Shown here: positions 40,398 through 49,315 of the stretch, piece by piece
How positions within the stretch are numbered: the first letter of the stretch is position 1
How the letters are laid out: each line of letters opens with the position of its first letter
Assembly: GCA_003598975.1 (NCBI GenBank)
Contig: QZIJ01000036.1
Coordinates: 1 to 64,000, forward strand
Reading direction: 5' to 3'
Source of the DNA: Anaerolineaceae bacterium
GTDB taxonomy: Bacteria > Chloroflexota > Anaerolineae > Anaerolineales > Villigracilaceae
DNA: 64,000 bases
Position numbers and translations under genes: made by a program
The notes under the pieces: generated by a model
The model's database searches: none
Seen by the model: the letters and a program-made list of their open reading frames with translations, nothing else
Told to the model about the DNA's origin: nothing

Positions 40398-40771
40398 AGC
40401 ATTTAAAAATTCAGAGCCATGCGTCCTTGCGCGAGGAAATGAAGGCTGTTGCGCGCGGTGAGAGGTCGGCACCGAAGGACGCTGGAGGCACGACTTTTGA
40501 CTCTGTCGAGGCGCTGATGCGTCTACTGACACCACAGAACCGCCAACTTCTGGCCGTTATTCGCGACAAGAAGCCGCAGTCAATCGCCGAACTCGCGGTG
40601 CTGACGGGCCGCGCGCAACCGAACCTTACTCGCACCCTTGGCAAGCTTGAAGCGATCGGCTTCGTGCGGCTGAAAAATGTTGATCGTCGCAAGGTGCCGA
40701 TGACCACCGTTCATTCTCTCAGGATCAACATTGACCCGTTCTCGCAGAATGACCGACTGGAATTTGCGTGA
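40394..40771 (+). CDS. tumA: TumA-family antitoxin (winged-HTH, MarR-like)
   Basis: 125 aa; LTPQNRQLLAVIRDKKPQSIAELAVLTGRAQPNLTRTLGKLEAIGFV HTH; 4-bp overlap with tumE. Confidence 0.82.
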   Translation: MKHLKIQSHASLREEMKAVARGERSAPKDAGGTTFDSVEALMRLLTPQNRQLLAVIRDKKPQSIAELAVLTGRAQPNLTRTLGKLEAIGFVRLKNVDRRKVPMTTVHSLRINIDPFSQNDRLEFA

Positions 40772-40851
40772 TGCAGGTGTATGGTAAGAGATAGCATTTG
40801 TAATGTAATATTTTATTACCATTGGCGATGCTAATTTGACTGGCTTCATGC

Positions 40852-40887
40852 AAAAAAACCCGCCGATGTTTTGGCGGGTTTTTTTAT
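40852..40887. terminator. Bidirectional intrinsic terminator between tumA and radC
   Basis: AAAAAAACCCGCC-GATGTTTT-GGCGGGTTTTTTT. Confidence 0.9.
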
Positions 40888-40891
40888 GGGT

Positions 40892-41494
40892 TCAGATCAA
40901 GCCCCTTTCTGCGAAGGACATGACTGTGGTGTCCGCCACGATGAAATGGTCGAGCACCCTTATATCAACAAGTGACAACGCCTGCTTCAGCGCATCGGTC
41001 AGCATCCTGTCGGACTGGCTTGGTTCGGCCACGCCAGATGGGTGGTTATGCGCGAAGATCACCGCCGCCGCGTTGAGCGCCAACCCTTTCTTCACCACTT
41101 CCCGTGGGTACACCGACGTTTGGGTCAGCGTTCCACGAAACAGCTCCATCCCCGCAATCAGTCGATGCTGTGCGTCGAGCCAGAGCGCGACGAAACTCTC
41201 GAACTCCTGCCCGCCCAGAAACAGCCGCAGGTAATCATGCACCGAGGCCGGTGATGACAAGCTGTCGGACGACTCTTCAAAGTCTTCTTCCAGCGCTCGC
41301 CGCAACAGTTCCCGTGCTGCCATCAGTCTATCGGGCATGGCATAAGGTAAAACCTCTTCTGCCACACCGATCGGCTTTTCATGCCGCATCACGCGCAGCC
41401 CGAAAAGCTCTGCCAGGGAGCGCATGGAATACGATTCGCCCTCTTCACCCAGCAGGATCGAGAGCAATTCGCGGTCGGATAATTTCTTCATCAT
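40892..41494 (-). CDS. radC: RadC-family JAB-domain protein
   Basis: IFAHNHPSGVAEPSQSD JAMM motif; start set to ATG 41494 because the listed start falls in the SD. Confidence 0.92.
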   Translation of the reverse strand: MMKKLSDRELLSILLGEEGESYSMRSLAELFGLRVMRHEKPIGVAEEVLPYAMPDRLMAARELLRRALEEDFEESSDSLSSPASVHDYLRLFLGGQEFESFVALWLDAQHRLIAGMELFRGTLTQTSVYPREVVKKGLALNAAAVIFAHNHPSGVAEPSQSDRMLTDALKQALSLVDIRVLDHFIVADTTVMSFAERGLI

Positions 41495-41562
41495 GGGTGC
41501 CTCCAAATAAAAAAGCGGGGCGGCACCCTCCCCTTGCGGGACGGTTACACGCCCCGCAAGGG
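41492..41562 (-). ncRNA. Two-hairpin leader RNA of radC (radC-RNA-motif-like)
   Basis: CCCTTGCGGG-N12-CCCGCAAGGG, then GGGTGCC-N20-GGCACCC immediately before ATG, with SD GGAGG in the stem. Confidence 0.75.
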
Positions 41563-41578
41563 TTGAAAAAATTGAAAC

Positions 41579-42376
41579 TTACTGCGTTACTGCTGTCCGG
41601 TCGCCCGGTCTTCCCGCTTCGAGAATCTTCTGGCTTGCGCTGAAAATCCGCTGTGCCGATTTCTCCGGTAGCTGACCATCATCGAGCCACGACTGAATGT
41701 AGCCTCGCGACTCATCCCGCCCCGGCAGATCGAAAAGCGAGCACAGGAGGAATGCCACGCCTTCGGCCTCGACTTCCTTAAGGCTTCTTGGCGTCAAGGT
41801 TGCGTCATGGCAATCCGCTTCCTGGGTGTGCCCCAGAACAACGTGAGCTATCTCGTGAAACCGGGTTTTGTGTGGATACTCGGCAATAGGACTGACTGCA
41901 ATCCGCCTTTTTACCGCATAGCCCTGCACGTTACCGTCCATGAGATCGAAGCGTTCCGGCGTGATGTCCAATGCTGTCAGAGCAGCTTCGGCATTCCACT
42001 GCGGCGATTCGATCGGCTCGGTGTAGTCCTCACCTTCGGTCTGTTCCAGGCTGAACCAGCGTGGTGCCAACTTGAAGACAGTGACTGCCTCACCGGAATC
42101 GTCGGATTCGCCAGAGGTTTCGCCCTTGTCCTTGCGTTTGACCGTGATAGGCATCCACAGGAAAATAGCCTTCTGCCCTTTGCAAACCGAACGACCAAGC
42201 TCCTTCCACCGGCTAAAGCTCGCAATCGGTGAAAGCGGTAAATGCCGCTGATGAAGTTGAACTGCCGCCAGAATCTGGTTGCCAATGCTGAAGCGATGGA
42301 ACCTGCGGTAAGCCTCGCTCACGATGCCAGGCTCGGTGAGAGCCCGTGCGAGAAGCTGTGCAAATTTTTCGTACAT
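41579..42376 (-). CDS. ardC: ArdC-like antirestriction protein (N-terminal ssDNA-binding plus zincin-like domain)
   Basis: MYEKFAQLLARAL...SIGNQILAAVQ...WKELGRSVCKGQKAIFLWMP; metallopeptidase motif RFHEIAHVVLGH. Confidence 0.87.
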   Translation of the reverse strand: MYEKFAQLLARALTEPGIVSEAYRRFHRFSIGNQILAAVQLHQRHLPLSPIASFSRWKELGRSVCKGQKAIFLWMPITVKRKDKGETSGESDDSGEAVTVFKLAPRWFSLEQTEGEDYTEPIESPQWNAEAALTALDITPERFDLMDGNVQGYAVKRRIAVSPIAEYPHKTRFHEIAHVVLGHTQEADCHDATLTPRSLKEVEAEGVAFLLCSLFDLPGRDESRGYIQSWLDDGQLPEKSAQRIFSASQKILEAGRPGDRTAVTQ

Positions 42377-42440
42377 GGTGCCTCCAATAAAAAACGGGAA
42401 GGCACCATCCCCCACGGGGATAGATACACTCCCCGTGGGA
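42374..42440 (-). ncRNA. Two-hairpin leader RNA of ardC
   Basis: CCCACGGGG-N11-CCCCGTGGG, then ATGGTGCC-N18-GGCACCAT enclosing SD GGAGG and the ATG. Confidence 0.75.
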
Positions 42441-42485
42441 TAGAAAACCGGCCATGGCCGGGTTATTTATGCTGCATCACTACAA

Positions 42486-43568
42486 TCAGGCTGCGCGGGC
42501 CAGTGCCTTTTCGACACTGCCAAGCGCAGGAAACCCTGACTTGCCAACGAGGTTGAGTACGTCGAGCCAATCAATGCCCTTCCTTCCTTCCGGAATATCA
42601 ATCGTGGGCGCAATGGCTCCCGCTCGAATTCCCATTGCCCAGAGCCTGGTCACCAACCCTCTCGCCGCTTCCTGTCCGTGTCCGGATGGATGCTGCCGGG
42701 AAGGCCGATCCTTGTCAGAGAAGACCAGAACCTGGCTCACTCCGGGTGGAGGAACGAAAGTTTCCAGAAGATGCGCGTTACCAGTCGCCCAAGCGGGCAA
42801 GCCGGTGGCTTCGATAATGGCAAGCGCCGTTTCGATTCCTTCGGTCACCGCCAGACGACTATCTGGCTGCACCAGACGAATCGCGCCGCCAGTCAGTTGT
42901 CGCGCCGATGGATGACGCATCAACTTCTTCGGCGCTTCGACCGGTGCTTTGTGCCCACTGGCTGTCAGGTAGGTGCGATGGAGGGTGACTGCTTCGCCCC
43001 CCTGCCCCGTCACCTGCCCGACAATGGCCGGATAGCGCGCCACGAAGTGATTGTCTGCGTAGTAGCCAAGCGCAGGATGAAACCGCAGGGATTCCGGCAC
43101 GCATACAGACAATCCGCGCCGCGCCAGATACAGACGAGCGGGTTCTGCTTCAGGATGTGTCAGCGGCAGTGATTCACGCCATGTGCGATTGAGATGTTCA
43201 CGGCGTGTGGCATCATCGGAATTGCGACCTGATGCTTGCGATAATTCCCTGCGCACGCTCTTGGCTGGTTCACTGCCTAAATGCTCGGCCACTTCGCGAA
43301 CAGTGCGCGCGAAATCCCAACTATTGATCCACATAAGCAGAGAAAATCCGTCCGCAAAATAACCGCACGTATTACAGACGCCACCACCAGTTTCATCAAC
43401 ATCGGGAAAGACCCGAAAGCCATCCCGTCCACCATGAACCGGGCAAGGGACATGCTTCCCCTGCCGCTCCACGGCATCATTCAAAGCTGGTGCCAGGTCA
43501 GACAAAACCTGTTCCCAGCGCCCTCGTGCGTCATGCTTGACGCGTTGTGCATCGTACTTGTACTTCAT
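42486..43568 (-). CDS. CHC2 zinc finger/TOPRIM primase-like protein
   Basis: CPVHGGRDGFRVFPDVDETGGGVCNTCGYFADGFSLL zinc finger; TOPRIM region LAVTEGIETALAII, QVLVFSDKDRP. Confidence 0.85.
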   Translation of the reverse strand: MKYKYDAQRVKHDARGRWEQVLSDLAPALNDAVERQGKHVPCPVHGGRDGFRVFPDVDETGGGVCNTCGYFADGFSLLMWINSWDFARTVREVAEHLGSEPAKSVRRELSQASGRNSDDATRREHLNRTWRESLPLTHPEAEPARLYLARRGLSVCVPESLRFHPALGYYADNHFVARYPAIVGQVTGQGGEAVTLHRTYLTASGHKAPVEAPKKLMRHPSARQLTGGAIRLVQPDSRLAVTEGIETALAIIEATGLPAWATGNAHLLETFVPPPGVSQVLVFSDKDRPSRQHPSGHGQEAARGLVTRLWAMGIRAGAIAPTIDIPEGRKGIDWLDVLNLVGKSGFPALGSVEKALARAA

Positions 43569-43640
43569 CACAGGTGCCTCCATGGAAAGCCCCTGACGGA
43601 ACCTTCCGGGACACCCCTTGCCGGGATCCTTGGAAGGTCA
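43566..43640 (-). ncRNA. Diverged leader element of primase-like gene
   Basis: ACCTTCC...GGAAGGT stem and CATGGAGGCACCTGTGATG SD region similar to the other leaders; second stem weak. Confidence 0.4.
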
Positions 43641-43891
43641 CGGCTGGGCCGGTTGGAAATTTCCGCGCGGCATGGAGTTACCCCTACCGGGATACTCTCT
43701 CCCGGCGGGATTCATGATGCTGTTTGTTTTCTCGTGGCCAGCTACCACACTTTCATCCGGCACCTTATTGGGTGGGATTGAATATCAAGGTGAATCTCGC
43801 GCCCTCTTGGGAATTCCTGGCTTTAACAAACGGGAATCTGCGAAGGATGAAATGGTCATTATGCTACGCAGTTACTAACATGCATGACTGC

Positions 43892-43920
43892 CGAAATGCG
43901 TCCAAAAAGAATCGAATTCG
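43892..43920. promoter_or_regulatory. 29-bp palindromic operator, site 5 (upstream of primase-ardC-radC operon; degenerate right half)
   Basis: CGAAATGCGTC-CAAAAAG-AATCGAATTCG. Confidence 0.5.
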
Positions 43921-44216
43921 ACTATCTAGAAATTCTGATGAAACCACCAACCCGAACGTCCATATGAGACGGTCAATGTTGCGATTTGGGCATTGCCGGA
44001 TTCACGCTGATCGACAAAGCTTAGGCAACTTTACATTGATCGTTTTAAACAACTTGATTTATCTCGACACTGATATGCATCAACTCTTCGCGAATGCTTA
44101 ACTCGCGGATTACCAAAGCTGCATCAGCAGGATTTAGCTCAGGTAGTAAGTGTGTGGCGGTCTTACCTGAAATAGGTGCGACAGGTAATCGAACAAGAAG
44201 CAGCCTCCACGAATGG

Positions 44217-46376
44217 TCAGTATTTATGTCGCCATTCATAGCTTCCAGTAATTTTGAGCAACCGCATGCCGTTGAATACCACAATCAGGCTGGCCCCCAT
44301 ATCGGCAAAGACCGCCATCCAGAGCGTGGCTTTCCCGGCGAGGGCCAAAGCGAAGAATATCGCCTTGATGCCGATGGCCAGCGCGATGTTCTGTTGCAGC
44401 ACGTGGGAAGTGTCGCGGCTCAGTTTGATGAAATGCGGCACCTTGCGCAGATCGTCATCCATCAGTGCGACATCGGCGGTCTCGATGGCGGTATCGGTTC
44501 CGGCAGCGCCCATGGCAAAGCCTATGGAGGACTTGGCCAGCGCAGGTGCATCGTTGATGCCGTCGCCCACCATGCCGACTTGGCCGTAACGTCCCAGCAA
44601 CTCATCAATCACCGCCAGCTTGTCTTCCGGCAGCAGGTTGCCGCGCGCATCGTCTATGCCTACCTGGATGGCGATGGCGCTGGCCGTAGTCTGGTTATCG
44701 CCGGTCAACATCACCGATGCCACACCGAGAGCGTGAAGCTGGCGGATAGCCTCTGCGCTGTGCCCGCGCACCGTGTCGGCCACGCCGATAACGCACAGCG
44801 GTTCGGTTTCAGTCGCGAGTACCACCGCCGTCTTGCCTTCCTTTTCCAGACGGCCCAGTACTTCCTCGGCATGCAGGCCGCAGACGCCAAGGTCTTCATA
44901 CAGCCGGTGGTTGCCCACGTAGTAAAGTTGCCCTTCGACAACCGCCTTGGCACCGAGCCCGGTGATAGATTCGAACGAAGCGGCCTGCAACAGCGGGCGT
45001 AATGTTGCCTCGCCGCCCTGCCAGGCCGATACGATGGCTGCAGCAATCGGATGCTCGGAATGCGCATCTACGCAGGCGGCAAGTTGCAGCAACTGGTCTT
45101 TTGGCAGATCAACCAGCGGAACCACATCGGTCACGACAGGCTTGCCGTGCGTGAGCGTGCCGGTCTTGTCCAGCGCCACGACTTTTATCAGGCGGCCATT
45201 CTCCAGATGCACGCCGCCCTTGACCAGTATGCCCTGCCTCGCCGCAGCGGCCAGGCCGCTCACTACCGTGACGGGCGTGGAAATCACCAGCGCGCAGGGA
45301 CAAGCGATCACCAGCATGACCAGCGCCTTGTAGAACCACGGTTCAAACGCGGCACCGAATAGCAACGGCGGCACGGCTGCCACTAGGATTGCGAAGGCCA
45401 CCACGGCAGGGGTGTAGTAGCGCGCGAACTGGTCAACGAAGCGTTGCGTCGGCGCGCGCTGGCCTTGCGCTTCCTGCACCGTGTGGATGATGCGATCCAG
45501 CGTGGTGTTGCCCTTGTTTGCGGTGACACGGAATTCCAGCATGCCGCGTTCATTCAGTGTTCCCGCGAACACCGGGTCTCCCGCCGCCTTCACCACGGGC
45601 ATGCTTTCCCCGGTAATCGGCGCCTGATTTACCGAACTGCCGCCCGCCGTGACCACACCATCCAGCGGGATGCGTTCACCCGGTTTGACCCGCACGGTTT
45701 GGCCGACCTGCACATCGGCTGCGGCTATCTCGCGCCATTCGCCACTGACGAGTTGCACGGTGGCGATCTCAGGGGTCATGGCCATCAGCCCCTTGATTGC
45801 ATTCTTGGCACGTTCCAATGAAAGCGTTTCGATCAATTCGGCCAACGCGAACAGGAAAATCACCACCGCCGCTTCCGGCCATTCGCCGATGGCAAGTGCG
45901 CCGATGACGGCGACGCTCATCAGGAAATTCATGTTGAGGGTGAAATTCTTGAGCGCGATCCAGCCCTTTTTCAGGGTGCCGAGGCCGCCGGTGGCAATGG
46001 ACAGCAAGGCCAAGGCGATTACCGCAACCGATTGCTCGCTCGCCTCGCTCCAGGCAACGATTTCCGCAACGATGGCCGCAGTACCGGATACCGTCATCAG
46101 CGCCCAAGTCCGACGCGACACCACCGGAGTTTCCACTTCGCAACTGGAGCAAAAATCCGGCTGGCATTGCGGCTCGGGGGCTGCCTCCATGCCTATCTCA
46201 CGCAAGGCATCGCGGATGGATTGATCGTCGTCCAGCGTGTGCATCACCGTAAGACGACGGGTCATCAGGTTGAACGACAGTTCACAGATACCATGCACCG
46301 ATCCGAGACGTTTGCGGATCAGCGCCTCCTCGGTCGGGCAGTCCATGTTGCGGATGACTAATACCAACTGTTTCAT
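44217..46376 (-). CDS. cadA: P1B-type heavy-metal ATPase (CadA/ZntA-like)
   Basis: N-terminal HMA-like domain, IACPCALVISTPV, ALDKTGTLTHG, GDGINDAPALA. Confidence 0.95.
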   Translation of the reverse strand: MKQLVLVIRNMDCPTEEALIRKRLGSVHGICELSFNLMTRRLTVMHTLDDDQSIRDALREIGMEAAPEPQCQPDFCSSCEVETPVVSRRTWALMTVSGTAAIVAEIVAWSEASEQSVAVIALALLSIATGGLGTLKKGWIALKNFTLNMNFLMSVAVIGALAIGEWPEAAVVIFLFALAELIETLSLERAKNAIKGLMAMTPEIATVQLVSGEWREIAAADVQVGQTVRVKPGERIPLDGVVTAGGSSVNQAPITGESMPVVKAAGDPVFAGTLNERGMLEFRVTANKGNTTLDRIIHTVQEAQGQRAPTQRFVDQFARYYTPAVVAFAILVAAVPPLLFGAAFEPWFYKALVMLVIACPCALVISTPVTVVSGLAAAARQGILVKGGVHLENGRLIKVVALDKTGTLTHGKPVVTDVVPLVDLPKDQLLQLAACVDAHSEHPIAAAIVSAWQGGEATLRPLLQAASFESITGLGAKAVVEGQLYYVGNHRLYEDLGVCGLHAEEVLGRLEKEGKTAVVLATETEPLCVIGVADTVRGHSAEAIRQLHALGVASVMLTGDNQTTASAIAIQVGIDDARGNLLPEDKLAVIDELLGRYGQVGMVGDGINDAPALAKSSIGFAMGAAGTDTAIETADVALMDDDLRKVPHFIKLSRDTSHVLQQNIALAIGIKAIFFALALAGKATLWMAVFADMGASLIVVFNGMRLLKITGSYEWRHKY

Positions 46377-46393
46377 TGCCAGCTCTTCCGAGC

Positions 46394-47149
46394 CTACAGC
46401 GGTATGTTAAAAATCATTTTAATTGTCCAATTATTGGAATCTTTCATCCAGCCACGACCAATACCGATATTAATGTCGTGCCCGAAAATTTCGGTATCTG
46501 ATGTCAGATAAGTTTCTTGGCTCAGGCTTTTCATCTGGTTAGTTGCGCCAAAATCGGAATAATGCTCAATGTTAAGCCAGGTTTTGTCTGTTGCCCTGCG
46601 GCCAACTTTGAATGCGGGAGAAAAGCCAGGCGTATGAGAGTTGCCGGATAATGCGAAACCTAAAATTGGGTTTGCCGTGAGATTCCAATCATCAGATTTG
46701 TATCCAAGAATAGGGCGAACTTCAAAGTTCCAGCGTTGTTCGCTAATACGTCTTGTACTGGGGCCTAGTTCACCATTGATGCCCCAATAAAATCCATGTT
46801 CCCGGTTGTCGCCGATATATTTCAGGCGCACCCTTGGCAATTCAGCATACCAATTATTGTTAGCATCCCGGATGGCAGGAAGATAAAGCCCGCCTTCCAG
46901 ATTATTACTGAACCCATAGGCAAATTCTGGCGTCACCCTAAAATTATGGTGTGCCGGAATCTCTCCGTCGTAGGCAGGAGTTTTGACCCCGGAAGGAACA
47001 TAATTCATGTGAATATCGACGTTAAGCTCGCCCTTTTTGTTGATGGCCTCATCGTAAACTTGAATTTCATCGGCGGACGCAGCCATTACTTCCGTGCTTG
47101 CAACCATTGCCAGTACAAATAAACATAATTTAATCTTTTTATTCCGCAT
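46394..47149 (-). CDS. Hypothetical outer-membrane/periplasmic protein of the metal island
   Basis: 251 aa with signal peptide and beta-rich C-terminus. Confidence 0.6.
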   Translation of the reverse strand: MRNKKIKLCLFVLAMVASTEVMAASADEIQVYDEAINKKGELNVDIHMNYVPSGVKTPAYDGEIPAHHNFRVTPEFAYGFSNNLEGGLYLPAIRDANNNWYAELPRVRLKYIGDNREHGFYWGINGELGPSTRRISEQRWNFEVRPILGYKSDDWNLTANPILGFALSGNSHTPGFSPAFKVGRRATDKTWLNIEHYSDFGATNQMKSLSQETYLTSDTEIFGHDINIGIGRGWMKDSNNWTIKMIFNIPL

Positions 47150-47172
47150 AACAATCTCCCTAAAATGTAAAG

Positions 47173-47598
47173 CTACTCAAAACGTACCGGGAACGCAGTT
47201 CCGGCCTGATCTGTGCAAACGCCTGACGGTTTTGCGCCAGATTTCCAGATCAAGCGGCACGAGACTTCCTGCCCATCTGCTGATTTGGCAATCGTCTCGA
47301 CGGAATGAGTTACATGATCTGTGTCGAGTCCGGAGAAAATCCGGTCCCAATGCTTCGGATTGACGCCGTAATAGCGTTTGCGCAGTTCCGCCAAATTTCT
47401 CTGTCTCTCGACAGTAAACCCATGAGACTCATAACGGCGGTTCGGCGCCTCCAGCACGAGGCGGTTGTCCTTCCCACGGTCATGAACCAGTTCGCCGCCA
47501 ACAAACGGGGCTTCTCCTTCCTTGACCATTTGGTGAACATGGGCGGCGCAGCCGGTCAGCAGCAAAATGACCAGTATGCCAAAGTAAAATGTTTTCAT
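47173..47598 (-). CDS. Small lipoprotein of the metal island
   Basis: MKTFYFGILVILLLTGCAAHVHQ lipobox; start re-assigned to 47598. Confidence 0.65.
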   Translation of the reverse strand: MKTFYFGILVILLLTGCAAHVHQMVKEGEAPFVGGELVHDRGKDNRLVLEAPNRRYESHGFTVERQRNLAELRKRYYGVNPKHWDRIFSGLDTDHVTHSVETIAKSADGQEVSCRLIWKSGAKPSGVCTDQAGTAFPVRFE

Positions 47599-47699
47599 TT
47601 CATTTCCTTTCATTATTGGAGGCCAGTAGTGCGGCAGCGTAAATTTTGAACAGTATCGAGCGCACGCCGGACGGCGTCGAACCGTAAGCATCAGTTTTA

Positions 47700-48995
47700 T
47701 CAGTAATGATTGGCATGGTGTTCGTCCTCATCATTTCCTAACGGCCATAGTTGATGGGCATCCAGCAGCAAACGGTAGCGCGCCTCGTTGGCATCGAGTT
47801 GCGCGAGGGTTTCCGCCAACGAAGATTCAAGAGCGAAACGGTGTGCGGTGAGGCTGTCCGGCAGGCTGCTTTCGCCCAGGCTGTAAGCCTTGGCTACCAG
47901 TTCGGCATTGCTGCGGATGGCTAGTGCGGCCTCTTGCGCTAGTTGCCATGTGCTGTGGTTATTTACTGCCTGTGTATATGCTGCGTAGCTGTCGCCTTCC
48001 AGTCGGAGTTTGACAAAGGCTTCCTGATCGGCAGCGATAACGGCTTGCTGAATGGCGCCTTCCGCCGTCGCGCTGCGTTGTCCGAAAGAGAGCGGCATGC
48101 TGACATACACGCCGGTCACTTTTTCGCTGCCGCCCGATTCATTCGAATAACGCACCCCGACGGTAGGATCGGGCAACTGGTCGGCACGACTGCGCTGCGC
48201 CAGAAGTTGTTGTACGCGGCTCTGTTCCTGCACCATGCCGAGTTCGTGGTTGTGTTCGAGTATGCGCGACTTCCAGAATGCGAAATCATGCTCGACGGCT
48301 TGCGGTGTGGTGGGCGGTAGTTTGTCCGGCAACTGGATGGCGGGAAATTGCCGTCTCAAATCATTGTTCGCAAGTTGTGCGCGCAATTGGGCTTGATGCC
48401 ATGACACGCCAGCTTGTGCGGCGGCGGCTTGCGCCTGGTTCAACTCCAGCTTGGGCGCATCGCCAGCCTTGACGCGCTTCTCGGCCATTTGCGCTTGCTG
48501 CTTGAGAATATCCACCTGCTGTTGCCACAGATAGGTCTGCGCCTGCTCGCGCTGCCATGCGAACCACAGTTGCAGCAGGGTGCGCGCGGCTTCATGGCGC
48601 GCGTTGCCGAGTGCGTACTCGGCGCGCGCGACACTGGCTGCACCGATGTCTTCATCAATGCCTACCTTGTTGTACAGGCGCAACGGACGTTCCAGCGCGA
48701 CATCCCATTCCTTCAGGTTTTCTCCGGTGCTGGCGATATTGCGTTGCCCCGTGCCAGCGCGCAGGTTGAACTCGTAGCTGCCGCTGTTCCATTTGCGCTG
48801 ATTGGCGAGTTCCATTTTCAGCTCGCTGGCAGCATTCAGCGCAGGCAAGTAGCTGTTCAGCGCGCTTTCCATTTGCGCTGGTGACGGCAAGTCGGGGGGG
48901 CTGATTTCTGCGGCAAAGACAAGATTGCCGAACAAGGCCAGAACTAACAGGCTGCATCCTGCTTTCAATTTGTTGCTTGATTCGCTCCGTTTCAT
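47700..48995 (-). CDS. czcC: CzcC-like outer membrane efflux factor
   Basis: 431 aa TolC-family pattern with signal peptide. Confidence 0.9.
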   Translation of the reverse strand: MKRSESSNKLKAGCSLLVLALFGNLVFAAEISPPDLPSPAQMESALNSYLPALNAASELKMELANQRKWNSGSYEFNLRAGTGQRNIASTGENLKEWDVALERPLRLYNKVGIDEDIGAASVARAEYALGNARHEAARTLLQLWFAWQREQAQTYLWQQQVDILKQQAQMAEKRVKAGDAPKLELNQAQAAAAQAGVSWHQAQLRAQLANNDLRRQFPAIQLPDKLPPTTPQAVEHDFAFWKSRILEHNHELGMVQEQSRVQQLLAQRSRADQLPDPTVGVRYSNESGGSEKVTGVYVSMPLSFGQRSATAEGAIQQAVIAADQEAFVKLRLEGDSYAAYTQAVNNHSTWQLAQEAALAIRSNAELVAKAYSLGESSLPDSLTAHRFALESSLAETLAQLDANEARYRLLLDAHQLWPLGNDEDEHHANHY

Positions 48996-49315
48996 GCCAG
49001 CCTCCCGAATTCAATCACTGGCGTGATCCAATAACTCATTTCCGGATTGTTTTCTTCGCGCTTGAGGTATGCCACCAGCGCGTGCGCATCGTCCAGATTC
49101 ATTACGCTCTGGAGGGCGACGCGCTGCGAGCGTCCGCGTACCTGCTCGGTCTTGCTCGACAGGGTTTCTTGCCGGCTGCCACCCTCCATCTTGAGCATGG
49201 TGAAACCATGCACCCATTCTGGATGTTCCAGCAGGTGGTCCACCAGCCGTTCTTCCACTGCGTAGTGGCAGACCAGCGTCAAACAGCAATTCATTTCTTT
49301 CATTTGATTTTTCAT
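48992..49315 (-). CDS. DUF3240-type small protein
   Basis: 107 aa between czcA and czcC, overlaps both; CCLTLVCHYAVEERLVDHLLEHPEWVHGFTMLKMEGG. Confidence 0.7.
   Translation of the reverse strand: MKNQMKEMNCCLTLVCHYAVEERLVDHLLEHPEWVHGFTMLKMEGGSRQETLSSKTEQVRGRSQRVALQSVMNLDDAHALVAYLKREENNPEMSYWITPVIEFGRLA

Noticed and set aside
44045-44284. Possible small protein overlapping the cadA 3' end (MNGDINTDHSWRLLLVRLPVAPISG...)
   Set aside because: Could be real, but there is no SD or homology evidence available and half overlaps cadA.
44094-45002. 302-aa + strand ORF opposite cadA
   Set aside because: Antisense shadow of the clearly coding P-type ATPase; no recognisable motifs.
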